64,000 nt of DNA from Bacillota bacterium. Lineage in GTDB: Bacteria > Bacillota > Clostridia > Peptostreptococcales > Anaerovoracaceae. The translations under genes were made by a program, and so were the position numbers. Numbering within the stretch: the stretch's first letter is position 1; the number at the start of each line of letters is the position of its first letter. Below, piece after piece: positions 1 to 9,107 of this stretch. The notes beneath the pieces were generated by a model. The model was not told where the DNA came from, did no database searches, and saw nothing but the letters and a program-made list of their open reading frames with translations. The DNA lies in the NCBI GenBank assembly GCA_016302925.1, contig JAEDMR010000001.1, positions 1 through 64,000 on the forward strand. The letters run 5' to 3'.

Positions 1-185
1 TTGCTGCACTGGAAGAAGCTTTGGCCGATGTGGACGCCCAAATGAGCCGTGCAGGCAGCGACTATTGCAGGCTGCAGGAGCTGGCTGCGCAGCGGGAGGA
101 GCTTTCCGCTTCCCTGGATGAAAAGATGGAACGCTGGGTCTATCTCAACGATCTGGCGGAAAAAATTAAAGCGCAAAAGAAGTAG
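1..185 (+). CDS. ABC-F family ATPase, C-terminal fragment
   Basis: The reading frame is open from base 3 to a TAG at 183-185; the start lies outside the window. The roughly 60 visible residues are charged and helical and end with ERWVYLNDLAEKIKAQKK. That resembles the C-terminal coiled coil of ABC-F proteins such as YdiF/Uup, ribosome-associated ATPases without membrane domains. No ATPase motif is visible because the body of the gene is missing, so the call rests on the tail and its typical W-x-YL-x-LAEKI pattern. A strong hairpin terminator follows directly. Confidence 0.6.
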   Translation, partial: AALEEALADVDAQMSRAGSDYCRLQELAAQREELSASLDEKMERWVYLNDLAEKIKAQKK

Positions 186-213
186 GGCTGCATTTCTGCA
201 GCCCTGTTTTTTT
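185..213 (+). terminator. Rho-independent terminator after the ABC-F gene
   Basis: A perfect 8-bp stem (GGGCTGCA / TGCAGCCC) with a TTTC loop begins at the last base of the stop codon. It is followed by a T-rich tract at 205-213. Confidence 0.9.
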
Positions 214-250
214 CCAAATCATACAGCTTTCTGTCTCAACAAAAGAATCC

Positions 251-1108
251 CTACTGGTAGCACCGCTCTCTCTCGATGCAGACATAGTAGCAGCTTTCAT
301 TCTCTTCATTGGTTGCGCCCTGTACGGCAACTGTTACTTTTTCCGTATAGCCGCTGCCCTTGATAGACTTCTGCTCCACCAGTGTGTATTCATCCTTGCT
401 CTTTTTTGCATTTCCGTAGGCGATTTCCACGGCCTTTTTCAGGCGGCTTTCGGAAAGGGTAATACCCATGGAATTCTTCACTGCTGTACAGATGGTTTCA
501 ATACTGCTGCTGTCTGTGCTCGTAAAGTTTTCAGTATAGAAACGCAGGTAGTGATAGTATTTGTCTGTGGACTGCAGGTGGAATACACCGCCTTCGAGAT
601 ATCGGGATTCCATTTCGCCGTTCTCCATGGCCGCTGCCAGAACCAGATCGTCAATTTCATCCTCTTCCTCCGGCTCGTAACTGCTGAATACATCATAGAC
701 GCCGCCCAGGGATGCCGAAATGGCCTGATTCATTCTGGTTTCCAGATCCGATGCAAGACTTTCCAGATCGCTGTAATCCGTCTTTTCCAGCATAACGGAC
801 ATCCCCAGTTTCTCACTGGCAGAAAAGCCGAAGTCGAAGTTTGCCTCCATATCTTCCGCATCATAATCGCTTTCGTCGATATCACTGGCGTCTTCATTTA
901 CTTTTTCATCGTAACTTCCTTCTTTCACTTCCTCATCACTGGTTTCATCTTCATTATCCGCACCCTCGCTGTTCCCATCGGAAACGGAGGTGCCATCGCC
1001 ATCCTGCGACTGATCTGCGTCATCCTTATTCCCGCAGCCAAAAGCTGCAAACGTCAGCAGAAAAATCAGCAGAAGTGCTGTCACTTTTTTTAACCTGATA
1101 TTTTTCAT
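251..1108 (-). CDS. Uncharacterised acidic lipoprotein
   Basis: This 285-residue protein has a lipoprotein signal: basic N-terminus, hydrophobic run, and a lipobox ending TFAAFGC with the modified cysteine at about residue 25. A strongly acidic low-complexity linker (about residues 28-85, rich in D, E, S and G) then leads to a roughly 190-residue domain I do not recognise. It is expected to be anchored on the outer face of the cytoplasmic membrane. An AAGGAGAT ribosome site precedes the ATG. A good -10 lies upstream, so it is probably monocistronic. No function can be assigned. Confidence 0.8.
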   Translation of the reverse strand: MKNIRLKKVTALLLIFLLTFAAFGCGNKDDADQSQDGDGTSVSDGNSEGADNEDETSDEEVKEGSYDEKVNEDASDIDESDYDAEDMEANFDFGFSASEKLGMSVMLEKTDYSDLESLASDLETRMNQAISASLGGVYDVFSSYEPEEEDEIDDLVLAAAMENGEMESRYLEGGVFHLQSTDKYYHYLRFYTENFTSTDSSSIETICTAVKNSMGITLSESRLKKAVEIAYGNAKKSKDEYTLVEQKSIKGSGYTEKVTVAVQGATNEENESCYYVCIERERCYQ

Positions 1109-1154
1109 GGGGATAATCTCCTTGTCTTCATTTGTATTTTGCTTTCTTTTTTAG

Positions 1155-1160
1155 AGTATA
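1155..1160 (-). promoter_or_regulatory. Probable -10 element for the lipoprotein gene
   Basis: On the minus strand TATACT is preceded by TGG, which makes an extended -10. No convincing -35 lies 16-18 bp upstream, so only the -10 is reported. Confidence 0.4.
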
Positions 1161-1200
1161 CCATAAAACCTTGTGTTTTTGGTGAAAAAAATGCATACTT

Positions 1201-2346
1201 TTATTTCTTCCGCCTGCATCCAAGCTCACATACCGCGTCTGCCAGTGCATCCATATCCGACGGGCAGTTGTAAGGCCCTACGCTGACCCGTACTGCTCCC
1301 TGCTTCCATGTGCCGATGGTCTTATGAGCCAGTCCTGCGCAGTGGAAACCGCCCCGGACTGCGATGCCGTATCGGCTGCTGAGAAGGTCCGTCACTTCCT
1401 CTGCCTGATATCCTTCCAGATTAAACAGTGTGATTCCTGTCTTTCGCGAAGGCTCCGGTCCATACATCCTTACAAACGGCATTTCCGACAGCCGATCTTC
1501 CAGTCTGCAGATTAATTCCTCTTCATAACAGCCGATCACTTCTACACCGATTTTCTGCACATAGGCTGCGGAATACCCCAGCCCGATGATTGCCGGTGCA
1601 TTGATTGTTCCTGCCTCGAATCCTTCCGGATATTCACCGGGCTGCACTCTGCTTTTGGACTCCGTTCCGGTTCCTCCCTGCAGCAGCGGCCGCAGTTTCA
1701 CACCTTCCCTGACATAAAGACCGCCCGTTCCCTGCGGCCCCAGAAGTCCTTTATGGCCCGGAAACGCCAGCAGATCCGCATGAAGCTTTTTCACATCCAG
1801 ATCCATACTTCCTGCTCCCTGGGCACCGTCCACCAGAAAGAGAATTCCCTTTCGTCTGCAGATATCTCCAATCTCCTCCAGCGGCATCTTCGTGCCGGTC
1901 ACATTGGACGCCGCCGTGACCGCCACCATTCGGGTATTGGGACGCAGCGCTTTCTCCACATCGCTCCCGTTCAGGAATCCCTCACGGTCTGCCTGCACCA
2001 CCGTCTGCGTAATTCCCTTCCGTTCCAGAAATTTCAGAGGACGCAGCACCGAATTGTGTTCCATGGATGTGGTCACCACATGATCCCCTTCCTTCAGTAC
2101 GCCCCGGATTGCCATGTTCAGAGCTTCCGTTGTATTCTTGGTAAACAGCAGCCGTGATCCGTCTTCGATGTGGAAGATCTGCGCCACCGCCTGTCGTGCA
2201 TGATAGACTTCTTCCCCCGTTTTCAGAGACATCTGATGGCCGGAACGCCCGGGATTGCCGCAGTACTTCAGCATGCATTCCTCCATTGCCAGAGCCATGC
2301 CCCTCGGTTTGGGAAACGATGTGGCCCCGTTATCTAGATAAATCAT
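1201..2346 (-). CDS. Cysteine desulfurase / aminotransferase class V family protein
   Basis: This is a PLP-dependent enzyme of the NifS/SufS fold that transfers sulfur from cysteine, or a close relative. It starts MIYLDNGATSFPKP, has the PLP-lysine motif PGHKGLLGPQG in mid-protein, and has a candidate catalytic cysteine in RGGFHCAGLAHKTIG near residue 335. The start at 2346 was chosen because AGGGGG lies 7 bp upstream; an upstream ATG at 2379 falls inside a terminator hairpin. No IscU/SufU scaffold gene adjoins it, so its sulfur acceptor is unknown. It probably belongs to the stand-alone desulfurase-like subfamily rather than being the main IscS. Confidence 0.85.
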   Translation of the reverse strand: MIYLDNGATSFPKPRGMALAMEECMLKYCGNPGRSGHQMSLKTGEEVYHARQAVAQIFHIEDGSRLLFTKNTTEALNMAIRGVLKEGDHVVTTSMEHNSVLRPLKFLERKGITQTVVQADREGFLNGSDVEKALRPNTRMVAVTAASNVTGTKMPLEEIGDICRRKGILFLVDGAQGAGSMDLDVKKLHADLLAFPGHKGLLGPQGTGGLYVREGVKLRPLLQGGTGTESKSRVQPGEYPEGFEAGTINAPAIIGLGYSAAYVQKIGVEVIGCYEEELICRLEDRLSEMPFVRMYGPEPSRKTGITLFNLEGYQAEEVTDLLSSRYGIAVRGGFHCAGLAHKTIGTWKQGAVRVSVGPYNCPSDMDALADAVCELGCRRKK

Positions 2347-2364
2347 CTCGTACCCCCTGAAAGG

Positions 2365-2391
2365 AAAAATAGAGGGCATTCCTGCCCTCTA
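2365..2391 (-). terminator. Terminator of the yabP-to-sanA gene run
   Basis: A perfect 9-bp stem (TAGAGGGCA / TGCCCTCTA) with a 4-base loop has a T5 run on the minus strand at 2369-2365. It separates the SanA-like gene from the desulfurase gene. Confidence 0.85.
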
Positions 2392-2452
2392 CATACTATG
2401 CGTTTCCCGCAAAATATTTCCTCCCGGTTTTTCATGCCGGCTCTCACTTTTT

Positions 2453-3169
2453 TCATTCTCCGTGGCTGACCAGACCGCTGCCGCTGATTGGTATGGCATC
2501 TCCGCCCAGTGCAGGTTTACTGTGCATCAGTGCTTTAAACACATCTTTGAAGCGGGCCAGCATTTCCCGCACTTCCCGGTATGTGCTTCCGAAATAACCC
2601 CTCTGGTCTGATGCCACGCCGCATACCGTAAGTCCCAGCTTCTTTCCGATATACAGAGCCCTGTACTGATGATATTCCTGGGTCACCACGATGACCCGCT
2701 CTGCACCGAAGATGCTCCCTGCCCGGTACATGGAATCATAGGTGCTGAACCCTGCATGATCGCAGAATATATCCTCCGAAGGAACGCCTGCTTCTTTGGC
2801 ATAGTTCAGCATGACATGAATCTCGTTATGCTCCACCTGTCCGTTATCCCCGCTGAGAAGAAGCTTTGGTGCAATACCCAGATTGTACAGCTCGATTCCC
2901 ACGTCGAGACGGTCCTTCAGCATGGGGCTTGGTGTTTCCTTATCTTTGATCCCGGCTCCCAGAACCAGGATGCAGTCCGCATCGAAATCCGCAAGCTGCT
3001 GCTGCGTTACCTGACTAAGGGATACTTCTCCGGTAACAATACAGGCAATATTCTCCGCTGTGCTCCGTTTCACACTGTTGCTGACACAGAATACAGTCAG
3101 CACTGCCAGAATCCCTATGATAAGCAAAACCAAAACAATCCGGAGAAAAAAACGCTTAATCCCTTGCAT
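2453..3169 (-). CDS. SanA/YdcF-like DUF218 membrane protein
   Basis: A single N-terminal membrane helix (about residues 8-30) anchors a DUF218 domain. Visible motifs are CILVLGAGI, a PSPMLKDRL segment, LLLSGDNG and VVTQEYHQYRALYI, which follow the SanA pattern. SanA proteins affect envelope barrier function in enterobacteria; the biochemical activity of the family is poorly defined. The start overlaps the GNAT gene by 14 bp, so translation is probably coupled. It is the last gene before a strong terminator. Confidence 0.8.
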   Translation of the reverse strand: MQGIKRFFLRIVLVLLIIGILAVLTVFCVSNSVKRSTAENIACIVTGEVSLSQVTQQQLADFDADCILVLGAGIKDKETPSPMLKDRLDVGIELYNLGIAPKLLLSGDNGQVEHNEIHVMLNYAKEAGVPSEDIFCDHAGFSTYDSMYRAGSIFGAERVIVVTQEYHQYRALYIGKKLGLTVCGVASDQRGYFGSTYREVREMLARFKDVFKALMHSKPALGGDAIPISGSGLVSHGE

Positions 3170-3704
3170 CCTCTTCCCATTCCTCTCTGATAATGGAAAA
3201 CATCAGGTTGTCCCTGTCCGTTCCATCATAAATGTGATAACCCTTCCGCTGGCGGCCCTCATATTGGAATCCGCACTTTTCGATAACGCGCTGAGACCGG
3301 CGGTTTTCCGGTCCGGTGCAGATTGCCAGAACTGCAAGCCCAAGCTCACGGAACGCATAATCTATCACTGCACATGCCGCTTCCGTCATATATCCCTTTC
3401 CCCAGCTTTCTTCCGCCAGGGAATATCCCATCTCCATACTCCTGACGTCCTCTCTCCTGCGGTCCGGTTCCAGGCCGATACTGCCGATGATCCTGCCGGT
3501 TTCCTTTTCCCGGATGGCCCATACCTCGTGGGGCAGAAACAGTTCTTCTATAATCTTTTTAGATTCCTCACGGCTTTCATGGGGCTTCCATCCCGCATTA
3601 GGACCTACATTCGGATTTTTTGCGTAGGCATACAGACCGTCGATATCCTCATCGGACAGATTCCATCCGGTCAGAATCAGTCTTTCTGTCTCCAGTGTTT
3701 TCAC
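3156..3704 (-). CDS. GNAT family N-acetyltransferase (RimJ/RimL-like)
   Basis: This 182-residue GCN5-related acetyltransferase starts with the RimJ-type pattern METERLILTGW (read from the GTG as MKTLETERLILTGW). It also shows GRIIGSIGLE, MGYSLAEESWGKGYMTEA and the late motif ENRRSQRVIEKCGFQ. It is predicted to transfer acetyl from acetyl-CoA to an amine on a protein N-terminus or small molecule; the substrate cannot be read from sequence. The start codon is GTG and overlaps the symporter TGA as GTGA. GGAGGT lies about 10 bp upstream of it. Confidence 0.85.
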   Translation of the reverse strand: MKTLETERLILTGWNLSDEDIDGLYAYAKNPNVGPNAGWKPHESREESKKIIEELFLPHEVWAIREKETGRIIGSIGLEPDRRREDVRSMEMGYSLAEESWGKGYMTEAACAVIDYAFRELGLAVLAICTGPENRRSQRVIEKCGFQYEGRQRKGYHIYDGTDRDNLMFSIIREEWEEDARD

Positions 3705-5071
3705 AGCTTTTCCACCTCCCCGGTCTTATAACCGAACATACAGATAAACAGGCATAGAGCCACACTTCCCAGCAGCGGATCCACCGGCGACCACACCAGA
3801 TTGCTGAAAAGCATTACTGCAGGCCCGCATACCATGGAGGCCAGTACCGGCCCTCTTCGGAATCTTCCTTTGCAGAACAGCGCCAGGGTGAGAGGAATAA
3901 ATACCACCGTACCGCGAAGTCCCATGGACAGGAATCCCAGGTCATTAATCAGGGCGCCCGGAATCATGACAGCTACCAGACCGGCGAAAGACAGCACCCC
4001 CAGGATACACAGACGCATGGATATGATGTGGGCTTTTCCGTGGTGCAGAGATGGAGCCAGCCGCCCGGCGATATCCCGGATAAAGATTGTGGATACACCC
4101 AGGGCCAGTCCTCCTCCTCCTGTGACTACTGTGATAAGCAAGGCCCCAAGCCCGATTCCTCCCAACACTGGCGGCAGGTTTTCCAGAAGAAATACGGGGA
4201 ACGCTTCCGCTGGGTTTGAAAGATCCGTTCCCCTCATGAAAAGTCCAACCACCATACCGGTAAATCCTACGGGAATGCAGATAAGACAGCTGATCAGAGC
4301 TGCCTTTTTGGCCACATGATAGTTTTTTGCGGACCATACAGCCTGCGCATACGTCTGGGTCGACAGTACGCCCAGGATGGCTGACATGCAGTTGGACAGA
4401 TCTCTGCCCACGCCCCGGCTGAACAGATCTGAAAGATGAAGTTCCAGCGTTCCTCCCGTGGCCACCGGACCTCCGGATTTCACGAAGCAAAGGATCACGC
4501 AGACTGCAGAGGTCAGAAGGAGAAGCGCCACTTTCACGATGCCGCCCATTTCCGCACCCCATGCGCCGCCGAACACCACATAGCAGCACATCAGCAGGAC
4601 GGACAGGATCGCCGCACTCCAGAGCTGCAGTCCGGTCAAAGCCATCATAAGTGCGCTGGACGCCACAACATTTGAAATGATACTGACCAGGATTCCGATG
4701 GAGCAGAGGATCGATCCCATATACTCCGCTGTTTCGCCGTACTCCTTTCGGATCACTTCCAGAAGGGTCACATCCCTCCTCCTGCGAAGCGGTGCTACAT
4801 AAATCAGGCACAGGACAAGAGCTCCCAGCCCGGCTCCCACAGTAAACCAGACTGCCGACAGCCCGTAGGTATAGGACAGCTGTGCGGTCCCGATGGTGCA
4901 CTGTCCTCCAATCAGCGATCCGAGAAGAAGGCCGCTTACCATAAAAATCGAACCTTTCCCGCCTCCTGTATCAAAATCCGCGGCGTTCTTCACCTTGTTT
5001 ACAGAGTAGACTCCCACACCGATGAGTACAGAGAGTGCAATAACGATTCCAATAAAATGCCCTGTTTCCAT
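3701..5071 (-). CDS. Sodium:solute symporter family protein
   Basis: This 456-residue protein has about 12-13 hydrophobic helices. The arrangement fits the SSS family (Na+-coupled uptake, LeuT fold): GVGVYSVNKVKNAADFDTGG at the N-terminus, then GSLIGGQCTIGTAQLSYTYG. Members carry pantothenate, proline, sugars or carboxylates, and nothing here fixes the solute. The length is slightly short for the family. It lies 52 bp downstream of the LtaS-like gene and overlaps the GNAT gene, within one minus-strand transcription unit. Confidence 0.8.
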   Translation of the reverse strand: METGHFIGIVIALSVLIGVGVYSVNKVKNAADFDTGGGKGSIFMVSGLLLGSLIGGQCTIGTAQLSYTYGLSAVWFTVGAGLGALVLCLIYVAPLRRRRDVTLLEVIRKEYGETAEYMGSILCSIGILVSIISNVVASSALMMALTGLQLWSAAILSVLLMCCYVVFGGAWGAEMGGIVKVALLLLTSAVCVILCFVKSGGPVATGGTLELHLSDLFSRGVGRDLSNCMSAILGVLSTQTYAQAVWSAKNYHVAKKAALISCLICIPVGFTGMVVGLFMRGTDLSNPAEAFPVFLLENLPPVLGGIGLGALLITVVTGGGGLALGVSTIFIRDIAGRLAPSLHHGKAHIISMRLCILGVLSFAGLVAVMIPGALINDLGFLSMGLRGTVVFIPLTLALFCKGRFRRGPVLASMVCGPAVMLFSNLVWSPVDPLLGSVALCLFICMFGYKTGEVEKL

Positions 5072-5123
5072 TTCCTCTTTTTCCTACTTTTCTTCTGTGT
5101 TTTCTGCCTTTTCCTACAGATAC

Positions 5124-7181
5124 TTATTCTGTTGTACTTAAGATTTCATTGCTTTTGGTTTCTATCTGGCTGACCTTCATATTCGGTGCATCCTCCGGAT
5201 CCACATCTTCCAGGAGTCCCAGCACGTTTTTCCCCAGATAGATGGTGGATAGTTCCTTTCCATCCAGCGTCACCTTACTGTACTGGTTGAAGTTCTCACC
5301 TTTGATATAGTACTTTTCTCCGATCTTCACCACATCGGTGATCTTTATGGTATTGACGCCCATCTTCAGATCCGTCGCGCTGAACGGATTCGTTCCTCCG
5401 TAGATATAATTTTTTCCATAAAGCATGTCATATCCCAGTGCCTTCAGATCCTGTAGATAGGTTTCGCTGTTGCTGTGATTCAGCTGATAAGTGAAGGTCG
5501 TTCCCACTTCCATGCCAATCTGATCCATCACATGTGCTGCCAGCTGGTATGCATGCAGGTCCTCATCATCCTTCGGCAGATCGCAGTTGGACCAGATGAT
5601 ATATTCCGTGCCGTACAGGTTGTGGTTTTTCAGATCCTGTTCTTCCACTTCGATGGCCGGAATATGGTCTCCGTACATGACCAGAATCACCGGTTCCTCA
5701 TACTTCGCCAGGGTATCGGTCAGTTCTTTGATAAACTGATCCATCTCATAGACCTGGTTTACATAATATTCCCACTTCCACTTCAGTTCCTCCGACGGTG
5801 CCTCAAGCACCTGTATGGCCGGATTCTGAAGAACCTGCTCTGTCGGGTACTTGCCGTGTCCCTGCACGGAAATCGTATAGATCATATCATGGCTTTCCGT
5901 GGATTTGAGTGCATCGGTAATGCATTCTGTCAGCACCCTGTCCTTCGCCCAGTTTTTCGGCGTCTTTACCACGTTGTTCATATATTCAATACTGGTAAAC
6001 GTATCGAAGCCGATATTGGCAAATACCGTATTTCGGTTATAGAACACCGCACGGTGATTGTGAATCGCGTGGGTGCTGTAGCCCAGACTCTTCAGATCGA
6101 AGGCCAGGCTTTCGGCAGGCTTGTCCTTCAAAACCGCTTTGTATGGATATTCTCCCGGTCCAAAGAACTTCACTGACAGCCCGGTGAGCACCTCGAATTC
6201 CACGTTGGCCGTTCCTGCTCCGCAGGCCGGTACCGTAAGCTCTCCGCTGGAATACTGCTCCGCCAGTGCGCGGAAGTTAGGACAGGCGTCCCCGGACAGT
6301 TTCAGATATTCCACAGTAGAAGGGTCAATGAACGACTCCAGCTGCAGGAACAGAATGTTCGGATACTCCTCATCCACATCTTTGTCTTCCAGGAGCATTA
6401 CCTCATCTTCTCCCAGTTCATCCTCATTGAAAATTTCTTTGATATTTTTCTCGTTATAACCGGACGGCTTACTGATCCCCGTATTGAGCCAGGTGTTGAT
6501 GAAGCAGTACACTACACCGTAATCCCGATATGCATACGCAAGGTTTCCGAAGAATGTTTCCACCTTGCCGATTTTCACCATAAACGAAGTGGCGCCGAAG
6601 CACATGGCAATCATCAGAATCACCACTACCAGATTCCGTTTCCACTTGAGAGTCCCCTTCTTTTTCGGTCCCTTGACAAACAGCAGAACCAGCCCTGTCA
6701 GCGCCAGCAGTATCCCTGCTCCGATCAGAATAATCTCAGTCTTCGACATGTATGTGGTGACAATGGTTGCTCCGTCCTCCAGATTACTCAGATCCTTCAC
6801 GGTAAACGGTGTCATGCGCTGGGTCAGGATCACGCCGTTGACGATGCCGATGGTCATCCAGAAGATGCTGATGATGGTAAATACGAAAGTCCGTCGCCGA
6901 AACACGGATGCCACCAGCAGCGAGCTGAAAATCAGCAGGGCGTTGTAGCAGAAGACCAGCGGATGTCCCGCCATGAACTGGACACCACCCCAGATGGATG
7001 TGGTAGGATACCTGCCAAGTGTCTCAATAATCAGATTCAGAAACAGTGCCCATATCACTGCGAAGGCAAAGCTGTTGTGTATAAATTTCTCGAAAAACGT
7101 ATGCCGGTTCATGGTTTCCACTTCATGGATGGTTTGCTCAATCTGCCGGTCCAGCTTCTCAAACTTATTAAATTTTTCCAT
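5124..7181 (-). CDS. LTA synthase family sulfatase-like protein
   Basis: This 685-residue protein has five N-terminal membrane helices (about 36-53, 74-94, 98-118, 148-168, 183-200). An extracellular sulfatase-fold domain follows. The nucleophile threonine is visible in GTANVEFEVLTG (about T324). Metal ligands are suggested by LFLQLESF (about E282) and by MYGDHIP further on. LtaS enzymes polymerise glycerol phosphate from phosphatidylglycerol onto a glycolipid anchor; some paralogues only prime or modify. A C-terminal extension of about 90 residues after the catalytic domain looks IPT/Ig-like. It is downstream of rsmA with a 37-bp gap. Confidence 0.88.
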   Translation of the reverse strand: MEKFNKFEKLDRQIEQTIHEVETMNRHTFFEKFIHNSFAFAVIWALFLNLIIETLGRYPTTSIWGGVQFMAGHPLVFCYNALLIFSSLLVASVFRRRTFVFTIISIFWMTIGIVNGVILTQRMTPFTVKDLSNLEDGATIVTTYMSKTEIILIGAGILLALTGLVLLFVKGPKKKGTLKWKRNLVVVILMIAMCFGATSFMVKIGKVETFFGNLAYAYRDYGVVYCFINTWLNTGISKPSGYNEKNIKEIFNEDELGEDEVMLLEDKDVDEEYPNILFLQLESFIDPSTVEYLKLSGDACPNFRALAEQYSSGELTVPACGAGTANVEFEVLTGLSVKFFGPGEYPYKAVLKDKPAESLAFDLKSLGYSTHAIHNHRAVFYNRNTVFANIGFDTFTSIEYMNNVVKTPKNWAKDRVLTECITDALKSTESHDMIYTISVQGHGKYPTEQVLQNPAIQVLEAPSEELKWKWEYYVNQVYEMDQFIKELTDTLAKYEEPVILVMYGDHIPAIEVEEQDLKNHNLYGTEYIIWSNCDLPKDDEDLHAYQLAAHVMDQIGMEVGTTFTYQLNHSNSETYLQDLKALGYDMLYGKNYIYGGTNPFSATDLKMGVNTIKITDVVKIGEKYYIKGENFNQYSKVTLDGKELSTIYLGKNVLGLLEDVDPEDAPNMKVSQIETKSNEILSTTE

Positions 7182-7218
7182 TTTTTCTCCCCTGTTTTTG
7201 CTTTTGTGCTCCCTGATC

Positions 7219-8085
7219 TCAAACCTCTCTTTTTTTCAGTTCATTGGCTATGACCGCAAACTCATTCAGGTCCAGCGTCTCAGCCCGTCTGCTGCTGTCT
7301 ATGCCGCATGCCTCCAGAACCTGTGATGCCAGTTCCTTTCCCACGCCATCGATTCCTGTCAGAGAATTGGCCAGCGTTTTTCTTCTCTGTCCGAATCCGG
7401 CTTTGATGCATGCCATAAAAAGGTTACGGTCCGTCACTTCCACCGGTTTTTCTTTCCTGAGTGTCAACTTCAGCACCGCTGAGTCCACATTTGGCTGTGG
7501 AATAAACACATCCCGCGGCACATTCACCACGATCTCCGGCTGACAGTAATACTGCACCGCAGCAGAAATGGCACCGTAAGTCTTCTTCCCCGGAGAAGAC
7601 TGAATCCGTTCAGCGACCTCTTTCTGCATCATCACGGTAATGCTTTCTGCTTCTACCCCATCCTCCAGCAGCTTCATGATGATGGGGGTTGTAATATAGT
7701 ACGGAAGATTCCCCAGAATTTTCACCTGCCTGATTCCATGCTTTCTTTCTTCCGCAATCAACTGATTCACATCCGTTTTCAGAATGTCCTGATTCAGAAT
7801 TTCCACATTGGGGCAATCTGCCAGCGTCTCCGCCAGAATCGGCAGCAGCTTCTTATCGATTTCCACGGCGATGACTTTTTTCGCCTTTTGTGCTGCTTCC
7901 CATGTGATGACCCCAAGCCCCGGTCCGATCTCGATTACCAGGTCCTCCGGACCGATATCTGCGCCCTCAATGATCTGATCAATAATGGCCTTGTCAGTCA
8001 GGAAATTCTGTCCCAGGCTTTTGCTCGTATGAAAGCCGTAACGCTTTCTGATCTCGTTCACCGTAGATGGTGCGTATAATTTCAT
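7219..8085 (-). CDS. rsmA: 16S rRNA (adenine1518-N6/adenine1519-N6)-dimethyltransferase
   Basis: RsmA/KsgA dimethylates two adjacent adenines in the helix 45 loop of 16S rRNA using S-adenosylmethionine. The Rossmann methyltransferase motifs are clear: SLGQNFLTD, IEIGPGLGVITW, and the catalytic NLPYYITTP. The start at 8085 (MKLYAPSTVNE) was preferred over an in-frame ATG at 8124 because it begins one base after the rnmV stop, with GCAGG upstream. The rnmV-rsmA order is conserved across Bacillota. Confidence 0.97.
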   Translation of the reverse strand: MKLYAPSTVNEIRKRYGFHTSKSLGQNFLTDKAIIDQIIEGADIGPEDLVIEIGPGLGVITWEAAQKAKKVIAVEIDKKLLPILAETLADCPNVEILNQDILKTDVNQLIAEERKHGIRQVKILGNLPYYITTPIIMKLLEDGVEAESITVMMQKEVAERIQSSPGKKTYGAISAAVQYYCQPEIVVNVPRDVFIPQPNVDSAVLKLTLRKEKPVEVTDRNLFMACIKAGFGQRRKTLANSLTGIDGVGKELASQVLEACGIDSSRRAETLDLNEFAVIANELKKREV

Positions 8086-8086
8086 T

Positions 8087-8641
8087 CTATTTTCCTGCCT
8101 CTGTCTCTTTTCGTTTCTTCTCAAAATCCTCCCGGCTGATGTGAAACTGGTTCAGCTTTTTCAGGAATGCCCGGCCGTTTCCGTAGCCGATTCCCAGGGC
8201 TGCGCCAAGGATCTGCCTCCGCTCTCTGGAATCGCTGCGGCCGAGCAGACCTGCTGCATACAGGTCTGCTTCCGTAAATTCTTCCCGCTCCTGCCGGTCT
8301 GTATAATGTGCCATGGCAATGGCTGCAGCAATATCTTCCGGGCTGGCATTTTCAATGCCGATGTCCCCTTTTTTCTCTGCAGCCTTTCTGGTTAGAAAGG
8401 CCTGGCGGCTTTCCGGAAACCGCTCCGTTACCTTTCGCCGTATCTCCTCGCCACTGTGATCCGGGTCTGTAAAAATAATCAGCCCCTTCTCCGCATATGC
8501 TTTTTCCATCAGCTCCCATGTTTCTTTGCGAATGCCGAAGCCGTGGGTCTCAATGGTCATTCCGTCGATGGCACGAAGGACCGCATTGGTATCATCCCTT
8601 CCTTCTACGACAATGACCTCCTGTATTTTCAGTTTCTCCAT
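8087..8641 (-). CDS. rnmV: Ribonuclease M5
   Basis: RNase M5 matures 5S rRNA in Gram-positive bacteria. The N-terminal Toprim domain is visible: VVEGRDD with the catalytic glutamate, and IFTDPDHSGEEIRR carrying the DxD-type metal site. A family C-terminal domain follows. The start at 8641 (MEKLKIQEVIVVEG) lies one base after the divIC stop; the upstream in-frame ATG at 8713 would lie inside divIC and adds residues absent from the family. Both flanking genes are nearly contiguous with it, which indicates an operon. Confidence 0.95.
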   Translation of the reverse strand: MEKLKIQEVIVVEGRDDTNAVLRAIDGMTIETHGFGIRKETWELMEKAYAEKGLIIFTDPDHSGEEIRRKVTERFPESRQAFLTRKAAEKKGDIGIENASPEDIAAAIAMAHYTDRQEREEFTEADLYAAGLLGRSDSRERRQILGAALGIGYGNGRAFLKKLNQFHISREDFEKKRKETEAGK

Positions 8642-8642
8642 A

Positions 8643-9107
8643 TCATTCTTCGCTCTCTTTTTTATTCTCCTTCTGAAGATGGAAGTCGTCAGGAAAATAA
8701 AAGACCAGCTCATTGGGCCGGATCAGCTTCAGTTCGCGCCGTGCCTTTTCTTCAATATATTCGTCCGTATTTACATTTTCCAGTTCCACCGTCAGTTCTT
8801 CCTTGATCTGCTCCAGTTTCTGATTTTCCTTCTGTAAATCCGCTTCCCGTCCTTTCAGGTCATAAATATTCTTAACGGAAATTCCTACAACAAGCAGAAA
8901 TACAGTACAGACTGCCAGTCCTGTAATCCTGACCCAGCTGATTTTTCTTCTCTTTTTCTTATTTTCTGCATTCTCTGCGGAAGCTTCTGCTTCTTCTTGC
9001 TGTCTTCGACCGCTTTTTTTCTCTCTCCGCTCTCTCTGTGCACCGGATATGTCCAGTACCCGATGATTTTTCTCGAATTCCCGCAGCCTGCTCCCTTTCT
9101 TTGCCAT
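8643..9107 (-). CDS. divIC: Septum formation initiator, DivIC/FtsL-like
   Basis: This 154-residue bitopic protein has a basic cytoplasmic segment, one membrane helix (about residues 60-80, ITGLAVCTVFLLVVGI) and an extracytoplasmic coiled coil (LKGREADLQKENQKLEQI). It ends with the FtsB/DivIC pattern EKARRELKLIRPNELVF. DivIC acts with FtsL and DivIB in the divisome. A strong GGGGAGAAAG site precedes the ATG at 9107. This start lies 149 bp inside the end of yabQ, an unusually long overlap. The yabP-yabQ-divIC order matches Bacillus. Confidence 0.9.
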   Translation of the reverse strand: MAKKGSRLREFEKNHRVLDISGAQRERREKKSGRRQQEEAEASAENAENKKKRRKISWVRITGLAVCTVFLLVVGISVKNIYDLKGREADLQKENQKLEQIKEELTVELENVNTDEYIEEKARRELKLIRPNELVFYFPDDFHLQKENKKESEE

